From: Mesonia aestuariivivens
GTDB taxonomy: Bacteria; Bacteroidota; Bacteroidia; Flavobacteriales; Flavobacteriaceae
NCBI RefSeq assembly: GCF_019311235.1
Contig: NZ_JAHWDF010000007.1
Location: 113,559 to 177,558, forward strand
Length of the DNA stretch: 64,000 nucleotides
Reading direction: 5' to 3'
Within the stretch, counting starts at the first letter, position 1; each line of letters begins with the position of its first letter. A program made the translations under genes and the position numbers. The notes under the pieces were generated by a model. It was not told the origin of the DNA. It was given only the letters and a program-made list of their open reading frames with translations, and ran no database searches. Below are positions 54,511-63,900 of this stretch, piece by piece.

Positions 54511-57333
54511 TTACAAGAATATAAATTCCATTTTACTATTTTGTTCGATAAAATTAGTCATATCTTTTAAAAAATTTTCTAGTTTTAGATCAGTAAGGTA
54601 ATTTTTATGTTGTTGGATACTGATCAAAGGTTTTTGATACCTGTAATAGTTATATAATTTTTTTTCTCTTTCATTCAAGAACTCCTGTTTAAAATCAATT
54701 CCCTGAATTATTCGTTTCTTCTCCTGATGGAATATATCTTCGGATAAATCTTCACAAAGATTTTTTACTATAAAATCTAATTCTTTTTGTAACTCTTTAA
54801 TTTTACTATCTTGTGAATTGACTTGAATTTGAAACTCAAAACGATTCATAGCCTCGTTAAACTTTCCGACTGTTGCATAATCATATAAAGGAAACCCTTT
54901 TTTATATCTTAATTCAGTAATTTTAGCCTTTATGATTCTAGCCAACAGCTCTAATTGAGTTTCCAAATGAAAAATTTGATTACTACTAACACTATATTTA
55001 TTAGGCATTAAGAAACTTACTCTTAAGCTGGTTCTGTTTTTTTGATGATCATTTTGACGAATGATTACTGGTTCCCCTTGAGTTAATGATGTACTTTCTA
55101 TTCGATTTCTTATACTTTGAAAACGTAATTTCTCTTCTGTTGGAATACTTCCAAGATACTTATTTATCAAGGCTAAATTTTTACTGATATTTTGCAACCC
55201 GGTGAATAAAAATGTAAATCGTTTAGCATTAGAAAATAATTTATTGTAGATATCATAGGCATTGTCAAAATCGGTTTTGAATATACCCTGATATCGTTGC
55301 CTACCAATAGGGTTTTTAGTAAAGTCACCCGTTAAATTACGGATTGTATCTTTTAAACTAGCGGAACCTAAACTAAACGGTGGGTTAGAAAATTTTTGTA
55401 ATTGAAGAAATTTCCAATCCTTATAAGCTTCCTTATCTTTATTCACTTGAGTAAAGTACAAGGAAGTCAACTTCAGCATTAATTCCAAATCCCTAGTTTC
55501 GGATACTGCTTTAATACCACTCTCTTGATAAGAGATATAGGGCTGTGGTAATTTCCACAAACTTGTGGTTGACAGATAGTCTTTTAGTTCAAATTTATTT
55601 AAACAAGCTATTCCACTGTTATTAATTATATCTGGGCTATTGATGGCAGAGTAATAATCTTTTGGTGAGAAACTAGCTGCTCCATAACCGGTAAAGCCGT
55701 GCAGTCGAATTACATCATCCTTAACTTGTTGATGATCTATAATTACCTTTATACCATTAGCTAAGATATATTCACCAACTTCCAATTTTTTATCATATCG
55801 GTAATCAATGGGCACATTTTTTTGATTAGAATTTACCTCAATTGTTAAGCACTCATTATCTTTTTTAGTCGATCTTCCTTTAGGTTGCAGAGCTGGTGAA
55901 CTTTCTATCCATTTTTTTAAAGTTAATGAATCCATTTTAGCAGTTGAAATAATCCCTAAATCATCGGGATATAATTTTAAGTTCTGATGAATAAATGAAT
56001 TAAAATCTGAAAGTGATGTTTTTTTAAAATTTTCAGTCAGCCATTTCTCTTTTTCTTCCGGTAGAGCCTCATTGGCTACAAAGTGTCTGCGTATTTCCTT
56101 TATCCAATAAAAATCATCCTTATTTACAGAAGCCCTCGATGGTGGGGTGCGACTATTCAATATTTCTTTATATTCATCTTCCTCAATACCATTTTGTTTT
56201 AAATTTTTAATAATACCGATGACCTGTTGAAGCGCTTCTTGTTCGTAGTTATTTAGAATTGAAAGTTTTATATGCAGACCCGTCGGGTACATCTCCTTTT
56301 CAGAATAACTAATGGCTGCCTGATATTTAGGATTATAAACTTGTAAAGCCTCTTGTATCCTGTGATTTAGAATTTGTTGCAGCATACTCCAATATTGAAG
56401 TCTTGAGAGCCCTAAGTAATTACCTAAGTTATGATAAGTAAGTGAATCTCTATAAAATAAAGTCAACTCTGATTTCTCGATAACAAATTCTTGAGTTGAT
56501 GGTTGTTTCTGAATGGACTTGAAGTTAGGTTTTGACTTAAAAAATAATGAGTCTTTATCCAGAAGTTCCCGATTTCCCTTCTCATTTTTCAGACTTTTAA
56601 AAAATTCTTTTAACTTTTCTTCAATCTTTTCAGGTTGTGTTATAGCACCTACAACAACTACAGCCATCAGATCGGGACGGTACCAATCTCTATAATAGCG
56701 CCTTACTACCTCTGCATCGAAAGAATCATAATGCGCTATTACTTCTGAGTAATCGTGGATTGACGGAAATAAATACGAATCTAATTTCGTCTCTAAATAG
56801 AACTGTGGCAAGTTATCCCCGTTACGGTAGTAAATCTCTTCCTTGATGGCTCCTCTTTCACTATCTATTGCTTTTGAAGACATATCAGTATGAACAGCGA
56901 TATCTTTAAAAAACTGAAAACCTGTGTCTAATGCTTTTGGATTTGTAGTGGGAATATCAAAAGAGTATTCGGTATACTTAAATGACGTATTGGCAAATTG
57001 ATCTTTGCGTGTCATCCCTAATTGATTTAAAAGCTGTTCATCATCTCTTATTCCATTTCTAAATGCTAAATGTTCAAGCATGTGAGCGATGTCCAGTTGA
57101 TCTTCATCCTGTTTATCAAAACCTGCCTTTAGATAAAGTCTCATATAAATTTTTGAAGACTCATTTTCTGTGGGTTTAATGTAATACGTTAACCCATTCT
57201 TTAGTTTCCCATAAGTGATCGATTGATCCAAAGCTAAATTACCTAAATTTCCCTGCTCATTGTCTTGACCAACACTTGTAGCTATATTGAAAAAACTAAT
57301 CATCAACAAAATTAAAACTCTTAACTGTATCAT
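54511..57333 (-). CDS. M16 family zinc metallopeptidase (insulinase/pitrilysin type), periplasmic
   Basis: 940 residues from ATG 57333, one base after the SusD stop; the open frame reaches back to 57444 inside susD. Signal peptide ends at TSVGQ. The inverted zinc motif HxxEH is H84-M-L-E-H88, and the third ligand Glu is in RGAIKEEIYYR. Four M16 repeats span the length, the later ones without the motif, as usual. It degrades or trims peptides. Its place behind SusC-SusD suggests it processes imported or exported peptide. Confidence 0.88.
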   Translation of the reverse strand: MIQLRVLILLMISFFNIATSVGQDNEQGNLGNLALDQSITYGKLKNGLTYYIKPTENESSKIYMRLYLKAGFDKQDEDQLDIAHMLEHLAFRNGIRDDEQLLNQLGMTRKDQFANTSFKYTEYSFDIPTTNPKALDTGFQFFKDIAVHTDMSSKAIDSERGAIKEEIYYRNGDNLPQFYLETKLDSYLFPSIHDYSEVIAHYDSFDAEVVRRYYRDWYRPDLMAVVVVGAITQPEKIEEKLKEFFKSLKNEKGNRELLDKDSLFFKSKPNFKSIQKQPSTQEFVIEKSELTLFYRDSLTYHNLGNYLGLSRLQYWSMLQQILNHRIQEALQVYNPKYQAAISYSEKEMYPTGLHIKLSILNNYEQEALQQVIGIIKNLKQNGIEEDEYKEILNSRTPPSRASVNKDDFYWIKEIRRHFVANEALPEEKEKWLTENFKKTSLSDFNSFIHQNLKLYPDDLGIISTAKMDSLTLKKWIESSPALQPKGRSTKKDNECLTIEVNSNQKNVPIDYRYDKKLEVGEYILANGIKVIIDHQQVKDDVIRLHGFTGYGAASFSPKDYYSAINSPDIINNSGIACLNKFELKDYLSTTSLWKLPQPYISYQESGIKAVSETRDLELMLKLTSLYFTQVNKDKEAYKDWKFLQLQKFSNPPFSLGSASLKDTIRNLTGDFTKNPIGRQRYQGIFKTDFDNAYDIYNKLFSNAKRFTFLFTGLQNISKNLALINKYLGSIPTEEKLRFQSIRNRIESTSLTQGEPVIIRQNDHQKNRTSLRVSFLMPNKYSVSSNQIFHLETQLELLARIIKAKITELRYKKGFPLYDYATVGKFNEAMNRFEFQIQVNSQDSKIKELQKELDFIVKNLCEDLSEDIFHQEKKRIIQGIDFKQEFLNEREKKLYNYYRYQKPLISIQQHKNYLTDLKLENFLKDMTNFIEQNSKMEFIFL

Positions 57334-57334
57334 T

Positions 57335-58717
57335 TTAATAGCCCGGGTTTTGTAGTAGATTTGGATTGGTGATAAGGTCATTTTCAGGAATAGGATATAG
57401 CATATCATTAGTTTCCCAATTAGAATCCCCCTCAAAAAAATCATCGATGTTCCCTGTGCGTTTAAGATCGAGCCAACGATGCCCCCATTCTGTAAATAAT
57501 TCTACTTTTCTTTCCTCAAGAATTTCCTCAAGCAATGTTTGTTGCGTAATTGCCGGATCAGATGTTGAGAGCAGATCAATACCTGCTCTATTTTTGATCA
57601 TATTGAGGTCTGCTATTGCACCCTGTACATCATTTTGTCTAGCTCGGGCTTCTGCTCTAATTAAATATTGCTCTGCTAATCGAAGAACCATCGAATATTC
57701 CGTTAGGTTATCGATACTACTTCGGTCTTTATATTTGTGGGCATAGTAATTTTCTGTACCACTATGATACCCCACCCAATGCTGATAGCGCAAATCATTA
57801 GTGTCTAAATTGCTTACAAATTCATTGGATAAAGCGACTCTCGTAAGCGAACTCAATACCGGATGAAACAAGAATGTCCCCCCTTCATTCGTATAGGTCA
57901 TAGAACTTCCTGACCCTCTAGGGGTTATTTGCCAGATCGCTTCATTACTATTGGCCAGAAAAACATCATCTAAGTCTTCCTCAAGTGCATAACTATCAGA
58001 ATTATTTATGAGCTGAGTACTATAAAAATCTGCTTGTTGCCAATTTTCAAGGTATACATACACTCTAGACATTAATGCTGAAGCTGCATAGTAATTCGCA
58101 TAAATGCGATCATTCTCTCTATAGCTTAGAGGCAATTGAGCTAAGGCCAGCTCTAAATCCAAAAGGATCTGTTCGTAGACCGCTTCTGTAGAACTATTCT
58201 CTAAACCGGCATTAAGTTGATAGTTTGTTGTTAATGTTAAAGGAACCTCACCATACAGATTGACCAAATAGAAAAAGGAAAAAGCGCGTATGAACCTAAC
58301 TTCACCTTCCAGGTGTTGAGCAAGTTCTTCATTGATTGCTGATGAATTCCGGATTCCTTCCAGTGCAGAATTACACATGTATATGATATTATAAGCACTC
58401 GACCATAATGCCGTATTTCTGATGTTATCGGGCATTAATGCATGATCTTTAAACTCTATATAATCTAAATTGGTTACCCGCAAATTTGTAAGCGTATGGG
58501 CAGATAAACCTGCTAAGACGGTTACACTATTTTCCCCTCCTGAGCTAAATGCCCGTGGATAAAGCTGATTGTAAATACCTTTAACAGCACTTAAGGCAGT
58601 TTCATCACTATCAAAAACTACTTCACTGGTCACGATCGTATTGGGCGGATCGATCTCTACAAAATCTTCACAAGCCCATAAGGACAGGCAGAGAAGTGAT
58701 ATGATTATATATTTCAT
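57335..58717 (-). CDS. RagB/SusD family outer-membrane lipoprotein
   Basis: 460 residues. Lipobox SLWAC (Cys 16). TPR-like helices (LEGEVRFIRAFSFFYLVNLYG is the family hallmark, about 140-160) and the C-terminal EEILEERKVELFTEWGHRW, LDLKRTG are clear. SusD forms the lid of the SusC transporter encoded 18 bases upstream. The ligand may be peptide rather than glycan because an M16 peptidase follows and no glycosidase is present. Confidence 0.92.
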   Translation of the reverse strand: MKYIIISLLCLSLWACEDFVEIDPPNTIVTSEVVFDSDETALSAVKGIYNQLYPRAFSSGGENSVTVLAGLSAHTLTNLRVTNLDYIEFKDHALMPDNIRNTALWSSAYNIIYMCNSALEGIRNSSAINEELAQHLEGEVRFIRAFSFFYLVNLYGEVPLTLTTNYQLNAGLENSSTEAVYEQILLDLELALAQLPLSYRENDRIYANYYAASALMSRVYVYLENWQQADFYSTQLINNSDSYALEEDLDDVFLANSNEAIWQITPRGSGSSMTYTNEGGTFLFHPVLSSLTRVALSNEFVSNLDTNDLRYQHWVGYHSGTENYYAHKYKDRSSIDNLTEYSMVLRLAEQYLIRAEARARQNDVQGAIADLNMIKNRAGIDLLSTSDPAITQQTLLEEILEERKVELFTEWGHRWLDLKRTGNIDDFFEGDSNWETNDMLYPIPENDLITNPNLLQNPGY

Positions 58718-58734
58718 AAATAAAAGTTTTAGTA

Positions 58735-61692
58735 TTAAAAATTAAGTTCGACCCCGGCAGCTATTGTTCTTAAGGCTGAAAAGCTTCTTCCTCCATTAGG
58801 CATAGCCGGGTCTAGGCCCTCATAAGGAGTCCAAGTAAACAGGTTTTGTGCATTGGCAAAAACCGTAAAGCCTGAAATGCCTACAATTGGGAGAAAGCGC
58901 TCGGGTAATTGATAAGACAGGCTAAGTGTTTTTAACCGAAGAAAAGAAGCATCAGAATAGGGCAAAGCAGTAGTTAAGTAATTGGAATACGCAATCGAAG
59001 ATTCGTAAGATTGAGAAATGGTTTGAAACTGCCCTTGCCCCTCTAATGCCCGGCTAACAATACTTCTTTGATTTCCTAAGCTTCCGGCATCTACCATTGA
59101 AATTGTACCTTCCTGCTTTACATATTGAAATAAGAATTGCAATGAAAAGTCATGAACTTTTAAGGTATTCGAAAGGCCTCCAAAATACTGACGCCCATTA
59201 TTTTTAATTAAAGTACGATCCTGATAATCTATTTGATCATCACCATTCACATCTCTCACCTGATAAAGCCCTGTTTCATCATCAATCCCTTCATAATGAT
59301 AGCGTAGACCAATAGTTAAAGGCTCACCGATTCGATAGGTATTTGCATAAGAAGATTGTTGTAAATTGGGATAACTAATTAACTTATTCTCCGGAATCGT
59401 AAGATTGAATGAAGTTCGCCAACTAAAATTATCTTGCTGAAAGTTTAAACTAGAAAATTCTATTTCCCATCCTTTATTCTCTACCGTGGCTCCTAAATTA
59501 GCCTGAACGGTAGTAAAACCAGTAATACTAGGCAAAGGGTAACCCACCAATTGATTGGATGATCTGTTTTGATACCTGCTAATTCCAATATTTATACGAT
59601 CTTTCAAGAACCCAAGCTGAATCCCTACTTCTAATTTTTTATTCACCTCCCACGAATAATCGGGATTTGCTAAACCTACCGGATATAAACCTCCGGGACC
59701 GGAAGTGGCCTCATAGGCATCTAAGTAACCGTAATCTCCAATTTGATCATTTCCCGTACTTCCATAACTCGCTCTCAATTTCCCGAAGGATAGAAATTTT
59801 AAAGGATCCATAAAACTTTCTTCAGAAAAGATCCAAGCAGCACCTACGGCACCGAAATTGGCAAATTGTTTTCCGGGACCAAAACGAGAAGAACCGTCTC
59901 TTCGACCGGTGAGGTTTAGGTAATATTTCTTTTGCCAATTATAAGCCAGTCTCCCAAAAATAGCAGCATAACGATATTCCTGAGTTCTATTGGATACTGA
60001 ATTTACACGGTCGGCAGCGGTTAAATTTCCGATCAGACTTTCGGTCACGTAACCTTCACCATATAAACCTCTCCCAAAATCTGTACTTTTTTGAAAAGTA
60101 GCTCCTACAATAGCACTTATCGTTCCTTTACTTATTTTTTTATTGTAGTTTATTTGTGGTTCAATGATCCAAGACGCTCTTTCTTGATCTAAATGTGTCG
60201 AGCGATGTTCTAAACTTTCCCAACTTGACGGGTTATAAGACTTTTTGGGTCTTTTTACCAATTCTCTACTGGTAAAGAAAGTATACCCTAAGTTTGTCTT
60301 TACCTCTAAACCTTCCAAAGGACTGTAAGAAAGACCTAAATTTGAAATACTGTTGTTAGATCGGGTTTGGCTACGGTTATAATAACCCGAAAGTGGATTA
60401 TTTAATCCTGCTTCCCCCCACTCTTCCCAGTTTAATTCTCCATTGATTAAAAATAGTGAAGGTGCATTTGGGCTTAAATTAAATGCTGTATTGGTAAGGT
60501 CTAAATACCCAACCAGTTCATTTTGGGTAACCCCATAATTTGTCTTGAAATTGAGGGTAAACTTTTGATCTTTGGAATGATGATTTAGTTGAGCATTACC
60601 GGTAAACCGTTCATAGTTATAATCTCCTCTATAAATAGTACCCTGATTAAAATAAGCTCCTCCTACTCTAAAACTTGTAGTTTGATTACCTCCCGATACG
60701 CTTATATTGGCATCGGTAACCGGTGCATTTCCTCCAAAAAACTCTTCCTGCCAATCGGTATTTCTTTGCTGATCCCAGAGTACCAGATCGTAAGCATTAT
60801 ATTGATCCGGCTCTACCCCATCATTTTCGAAAGCTCTTCGTCTTATCTGAAGATATTGAGAGGTATTGAGCATATCAATATGATTAGGAAAAGTAGAGAT
60901 TCCTGTATATACGCGTGCTTGCACTTCTGTTTTTGCCGATTTTCCTTTTTTTGTTGTAATGAGTACCACCCCATTAGCTCCTCTTGAGCCATAAATGGCG
61001 GTTGCATCGGCATCCTTAAGTACTTCAATGCTCTCTATATTAGAAAGGTTAAGGGTACTTAACGGATCGATGCCTGAAGAACTGAGGTTACTGTTGCTCT
61101 CTAAAGGCGTTGAATTAATGGGCATCCCATCGATGATGTACAAGGGGTAATTGCCTTCTGTTCGTAAACTGTTTTGCCCCCGTATTCGAATTGTAGGCGC
61201 AGATCCCGGTAAGTTACCTCCAGAGTTTACTTCTACCCCTGCCATTCTACCCTGCAAGGCCTCTAAAGGGCTAACCAAGGGTTGCAGCTCTATTTCTTCC
61301 GCAGTAACTTTGGCAATATTTCCCGTGCGTTCTCGCTCGGTGGTGGTATAATACCCGGCATTGATCACCAGATCGCCTAAAGAATTTTCTTCTTCTTGTA
61401 AGGTAATATTGATTTGTGTTTGATTGGCGACCGCAATCGTTTGCGTTTGATAGCCTAGATAAGCAAATACCAAGCTGTCTTGTGCTTGTGCGTTAAGCTC
61501 ATATTGCCCATCAAAATTAGTGGTTGTACCACCAGGTTTATTTTTAAAGGTAATATTTACCCCGGGGATGGGCATATTATCGGTATTGGTTACGGTACCC
61601 GATATTTGCTGTTGTCCCGTGCAAGGAATAGCCCAGCTGCTCAGGACTAAGAAAATACTTAGCCTAAGGCAGGATCTGAATAAAAATTTCAT
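58735..61692 (-). CDS. SusC/RagA family TonB-linked outer-membrane transporter
   Basis: 985 residues with a signal peptide ending at CTGQ. The CarboxypepD_reg domain is about 28-95 (ISGTVTNTDNMPIPGVNI), the plug about 110-235 (LEALQGRMAGVEVNSGG, IRIRGQNSL, YIIDGMPIN, VLKDADATAIYGSRGANG), then the barrel ending in VELNF. First gene of the SusC-SusD-M16 operon. A possible -7 element lies far upstream at 62313-62320. Confidence 0.93.
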   Translation of the reverse strand: MKFLFRSCLRLSIFLVLSSWAIPCTGQQQISGTVTNTDNMPIPGVNITFKNKPGGTTTNFDGQYELNAQAQDSLVFAYLGYQTQTIAVANQTQINITLQEEENSLGDLVINAGYYTTTERERTGNIAKVTAEEIELQPLVSPLEALQGRMAGVEVNSGGNLPGSAPTIRIRGQNSLRTEGNYPLYIIDGMPINSTPLESNSNLSSSGIDPLSTLNLSNIESIEVLKDADATAIYGSRGANGVVLITTKKGKSAKTEVQARVYTGISTFPNHIDMLNTSQYLQIRRRAFENDGVEPDQYNAYDLVLWDQQRNTDWQEEFFGGNAPVTDANISVSGGNQTTSFRVGGAYFNQGTIYRGDYNYERFTGNAQLNHHSKDQKFTLNFKTNYGVTQNELVGYLDLTNTAFNLSPNAPSLFLINGELNWEEWGEAGLNNPLSGYYNRSQTRSNNSISNLGLSYSPLEGLEVKTNLGYTFFTSRELVKRPKKSYNPSSWESLEHRSTHLDQERASWIIEPQINYNKKISKGTISAIVGATFQKSTDFGRGLYGEGYVTESLIGNLTAADRVNSVSNRTQEYRYAAIFGRLAYNWQKKYYLNLTGRRDGSSRFGPGKQFANFGAVGAAWIFSEESFMDPLKFLSFGKLRASYGSTGNDQIGDYGYLDAYEATSGPGGLYPVGLANPDYSWEVNKKLEVGIQLGFLKDRINIGISRYQNRSSNQLVGYPLPSITGFTTVQANLGATVENKGWEIEFSSLNFQQDNFSWRTSFNLTIPENKLISYPNLQQSSYANTYRIGEPLTIGLRYHYEGIDDETGLYQVRDVNGDDQIDYQDRTLIKNNGRQYFGGLSNTLKVHDFSLQFLFQYVKQEGTISMVDAGSLGNQRSIVSRALEGQGQFQTISQSYESSIAYSNYLTTALPYSDASFLRLKTLSLSYQLPERFLPIVGISGFTVFANAQNLFTWTPYEGLDPAMPNGGRSFSALRTIAAGVELNF

Positions 61693-62135
61693 ATTTTTGA
61701 AATGTAATTAGTTAAATATTTGAGTTTAGTTAATACACGCCTTCTCTGTCTCGCCAAAGTATAGAGAGGGCTTTTTTATGGATATTAGTTTACCTCATAA
61801 GCTTTTGTTTTAAACAGTTAACCCGACCCGGGCGTAGGTACTCTTCTTGCCCTTATGCATACCTATAATTATCACTGCGATTGATTGAAATGAAACCACT
61901 GTATAAATGTGGTTTGATTGGTTTCTGATTAGAAAAACCGTACACATTCCATGGGCTTATCTATGGAGTATCTAGGAAGTATCCCAGACTTTTCCTTATG
62001 AATAAAGTTTGACAATTGGTTTTTAAAAGATGATTACTGTAATAATAAACACAGGTCTTGTAATTCAGCTCTATTAAGTAGTAACTTATTTAGCTTTATT
62101 AACATCCTTATGGCCTGTTCTTATTAAAAAGAAAA

Positions 62136-62209
62136 AGGCGCAGGTCTCAGCTTATTGAACAGTGGCACTGGTATGCCATTCGCACACAATAAGTGAAAAA
62201 CCCACGCCT
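62136..62209. other. Nested inverted-repeat structure, possible structured RNA
   Basis: Three nested stems: AGGCG (62136-62140) with CGCCT (62205-62209); CTTATTG (62151-62157) with CAATAAG (62187-62193); TGGCA (62163-62167) with TGCCA (62173-62177). There is no T run at either end. Confidence 0.4.
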
Positions 62210-62312
62210 AGGTCGTGAGCTTAATACTTATCCTCTCGTGTGCTAAAAATTACCAGTTTTCTGTTCGAGATTCTAAGCAATAGCTTCAATATTATACTAT
62301 TTTGAAGAATTG

Positions 62313-62320
62313 CAAATTTA
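62313..62320 (-). promoter_or_regulatory. Possible -7 element for the SusC-SusD-M16 operon
   Basis: Reads TAAATTTG on the - strand (TAnnTTTG consensus). No -33 element at the right distance was seen. Confidence 0.3.
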
Positions 62321-62353
62321 TAATATTCACAAATATATAAAAAAAATTAAATC

Positions 62354-62369
62354 GTTCGTTATAGCGAAC
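62354..62369. promoter_or_regulatory. Palindromic operator-like site upstream of the HTH genes
   Basis: GTTCGTTATAGCGAAC is palindromic in 14 of 16 bases. It lies 46 bases before the first HTH gene and next to a possible - strand promoter element. Confidence 0.5.
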
Positions 62370-62415
62370 AGTTATTTTTTTAATAATTATTTTTTTTGAG
62401 TTAAAAGAATTTCTA

Positions 62416-62712
62416 ATGACTCCTTCGGAAAAGCATAACAAAACTAATTTTATAGTAAATAAGAAGTTATGCAACTTTATAGCGGAGAAATTTCTCAGAA
62501 AATTTTATGACAAGGAAGGTAATGAGATTTCACAAAATAAATATGCTGCTATGTGTGGTTTATCTTCCTCTACTATTAGTAAAATAAAAACTGAAGAAGG
62601 TTACGACTTACCTATTTCAACTATTTATAACATTTGTAGACAAGAAAATTATTCCCTCAAAAAACTTTTCTCAGAATTTGAGCAAACCTACGGAAAGAAC
62701 TTCCCTATCTAG
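62416..62712 (+). CDS. Small helix-turn-helix protein
   Basis: 98 residues from ATG 62416. The HTH core is about 38-70 (ISQNKYAAMCGLSSSTISKIK), similar to XRE/Cro-type motifs, then a helical tail. No signal peptide or effector domain. It precedes a second HTH gene by 13 bases, and a palindrome lies just upstream, which suggests self-regulation. Confidence 0.7.
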   Translation: MTPSEKHNKTNFIVNKKLCNFIAEKFLRKFYDKEGNEISQNKYAAMCGLSSSTISKIKTEEGYDLPISTIYNICRQENYSLKKLFSEFEQTYGKNFPI

Positions 62713-62725
62713 TCAATTAATAATA

Positions 62726-62962
62726 ATGGATGATTTAAAGCAATTTTTATTTCAAGTTGGGAAAAATTTAAAAAGTTATAGAGAATTGAATGGTCAAAAG
62801 CAGAGTGATATAAGCTTTCATACTGGTTTAGAAACCTCTGAAATAAGTAAATACGAAAAGGGTAAGATTAATATGACATTAAAAACCCTATACAAGTTTG
62901 CAAAAGTTTTAAATGTAAATCCTAAAGAATTATTAGATTTTGATATAAAATCAGATCAGTAA
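62726..62962 (+). CDS. XRE family helix-turn-helix regulator
   Basis: 78 residues from ATG 62726 (MDDLKQFLFQVGKNLKSYREL); the frame opens at 62678 inside the previous gene. A whole Cro/C1-type HTH: NGQKQSDISFHTGLETSEIS and KYEKGKINMTLKTLYKFAKVL. Probably cotranscribed with the upstream HTH gene. No toxin, phage or conjugation partner is visible. Confidence 0.82.
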   Translation: MDDLKQFLFQVGKNLKSYRELNGQKQSDISFHTGLETSEISKYEKGKINMTLKTLYKFAKVLNVNPKELLDFDIKSDQ

Positions 62963-63034
62963 AACTCGCAGATTTTTTACTTATCAGTCGTAAGTTTAGT
63001 GAATTTATATTCTGGTAACCAAAACCAAAAAGTT

Positions 63035-63089
63035 GTGTTATCCGGGTGATTTGTATATATAAACCGTTATATTTGTTCGGATATAACAC
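63035..63089. repeat. Inverted repeat to the left of the cassette-like gene
   Basis: GTGTTATCCG (63035-63044) pairs with CGGATATAACAC (63078-63089), with two unpaired bases. It is followed directly by GTTGTGCGG at 63090-63098, which recurs inverted after the next gene. Confidence 0.5.
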
Positions 63090-63129
63090 GTTGTGCGGCA
63101 GCAACAAAAATGACAACTAAGAATTAAAA

Positions 63130-63669
63130 ATGGGATTTGGATTTAATTTATTCTTCATTTTCATTCTTGTCCCATTGACAGGAATTCTATTGATAGCTTG
63201 GCTTCTATCGAGAAAGTTGTTTATCGGAAAAATACTTGGGTTCATTTGGTTAGGAATTTTTGGACTTGTACTTCTATCAGGTATCATTCAGTGGTTAACT
63301 TCAAAGACAGAATTGGACAAGGACGATTACTATGGAGAATATGTTATTAATAGGGATTATTTCAAAGGCAAACAGACTGATTGGCAATACAACCATTTTC
63401 GTTTTGAAATAACGGATAAAGACTCAATTCTCTTCTATGTAACCGAGAATGAGAAAATATTGGAAACATATCGTGGGACAATCAGAACGACTGACCCTAG
63501 AAATTATCGCTCGGCAAGACTGATAATTAAAATGGATAAACCGACATACCATATATTGACCAGTAACCCGACAACTTACCGAAGTGCTTGGGATTTCTAC
63601 TTGGTATTTAAGTCGCCAAAATTTAACAACGTATTTTTCAAAAAAGGAAAATGGAAACCAATAGAATGA
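63130..63669 (+). CDS. Hypothetical membrane-anchored protein, cassette-like
   Basis: 179 residues. Two N-terminal membrane helices (about 5-27 and 33-56) are followed by a soluble domain of about 120 residues rich in aromatic and charged residues (DYYGEYVINRDYF, FRFEITDKDSILFYV). I know no family. Codon use seems less AT-biased than in neighbouring genes. It is flanked by inverted copies of GTTGTGCGG (63090-63098 and 63684-63692), so it may be a mobile cassette. Confidence 0.6.
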   Translation: MGFGFNLFFIFILVPLTGILLIAWLLSRKLFIGKILGFIWLGIFGLVLLSGIIQWLTSKTELDKDDYYGEYVINRDYFKGKQTDWQYNHFRFEITDKDSILFYVTENEKILETYRGTIRTTDPRNYRSARLIIKMDKPTYHILTSNPTTYRSAWDFYLVFKSPKFNNVFFKKGKWKPIE

Positions 63670-63687
63670 AAAATAAAAGCCGACCGC

Positions 63688-63878
63688 ACAACACTGTATA
63701 TAGCAAATAGGGCGTTCGGTGGTTAACGAAAGTTCAGTGCTATTTACAAAGACCGCCAAATCGTTGATTTGGCTTTTAAGAATGAATAAATTAAAAACAA
63801 AATACAACGCTTTGGCTCTGTGCAAACCTGGAAGTTTATCTCTTTCTACTGCCCTACTTGCCATATACTAACCGTTGT
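63688..63878. repeat. 190-bp element with imperfect terminal inverted repeats
   Basis: ACAAC then TATATAGCAAATAGGGC (63688-63713) is mirrored by GCCCTACTTGCCATATA then GTTGT (63851-63878), with two mismatches in the 17-base block. The interior has further small hairpins (CCAAATCGTTGATTTGG). There is no coding capacity. It resembles a MITE or a recombination site of a gene cassette. Confidence 0.6.
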
Positions 63879-63900
63879 AGGTAATTTAAAAAAAAATATA

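Larger units (their letters stand above)
61693..62353. other. Long non-coding region upstream of susC-like gene
   Basis: About 660 bases with no supported gene. It contains a nested inverted-repeat structure at 62136-62209 and a possible - strand -7 element (TAAATTTG, 62320-62313). It may be a long leader of the SusC operon. Confidence 0.5.

Noticed and set aside
57366..57746. Open frame of 126 codons on the + strand
   Set aside because: Antisense shadow of the SusD gene.
60589..60987. Open frame of 132 codons on the + strand
   Set aside because: Antisense shadow of the SusC gene.
61693..62353. tRNA or known riboswitch in the long leader
   Set aside because: No T-arm consensus or recognisable riboswitch core was found by eye.
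63424..63864. Open frame of 146 codons on the - strand
   Set aside because: It overlaps the cassette-like gene and the repeat element; composition is not protein-like.
63688..63878. Classical integron attC site
   Set aside because: The terminal bases (ACAAC and GTTGT plus AGG) do not fit RYYYAAC/GTTRRRY, and no integrase is visible.
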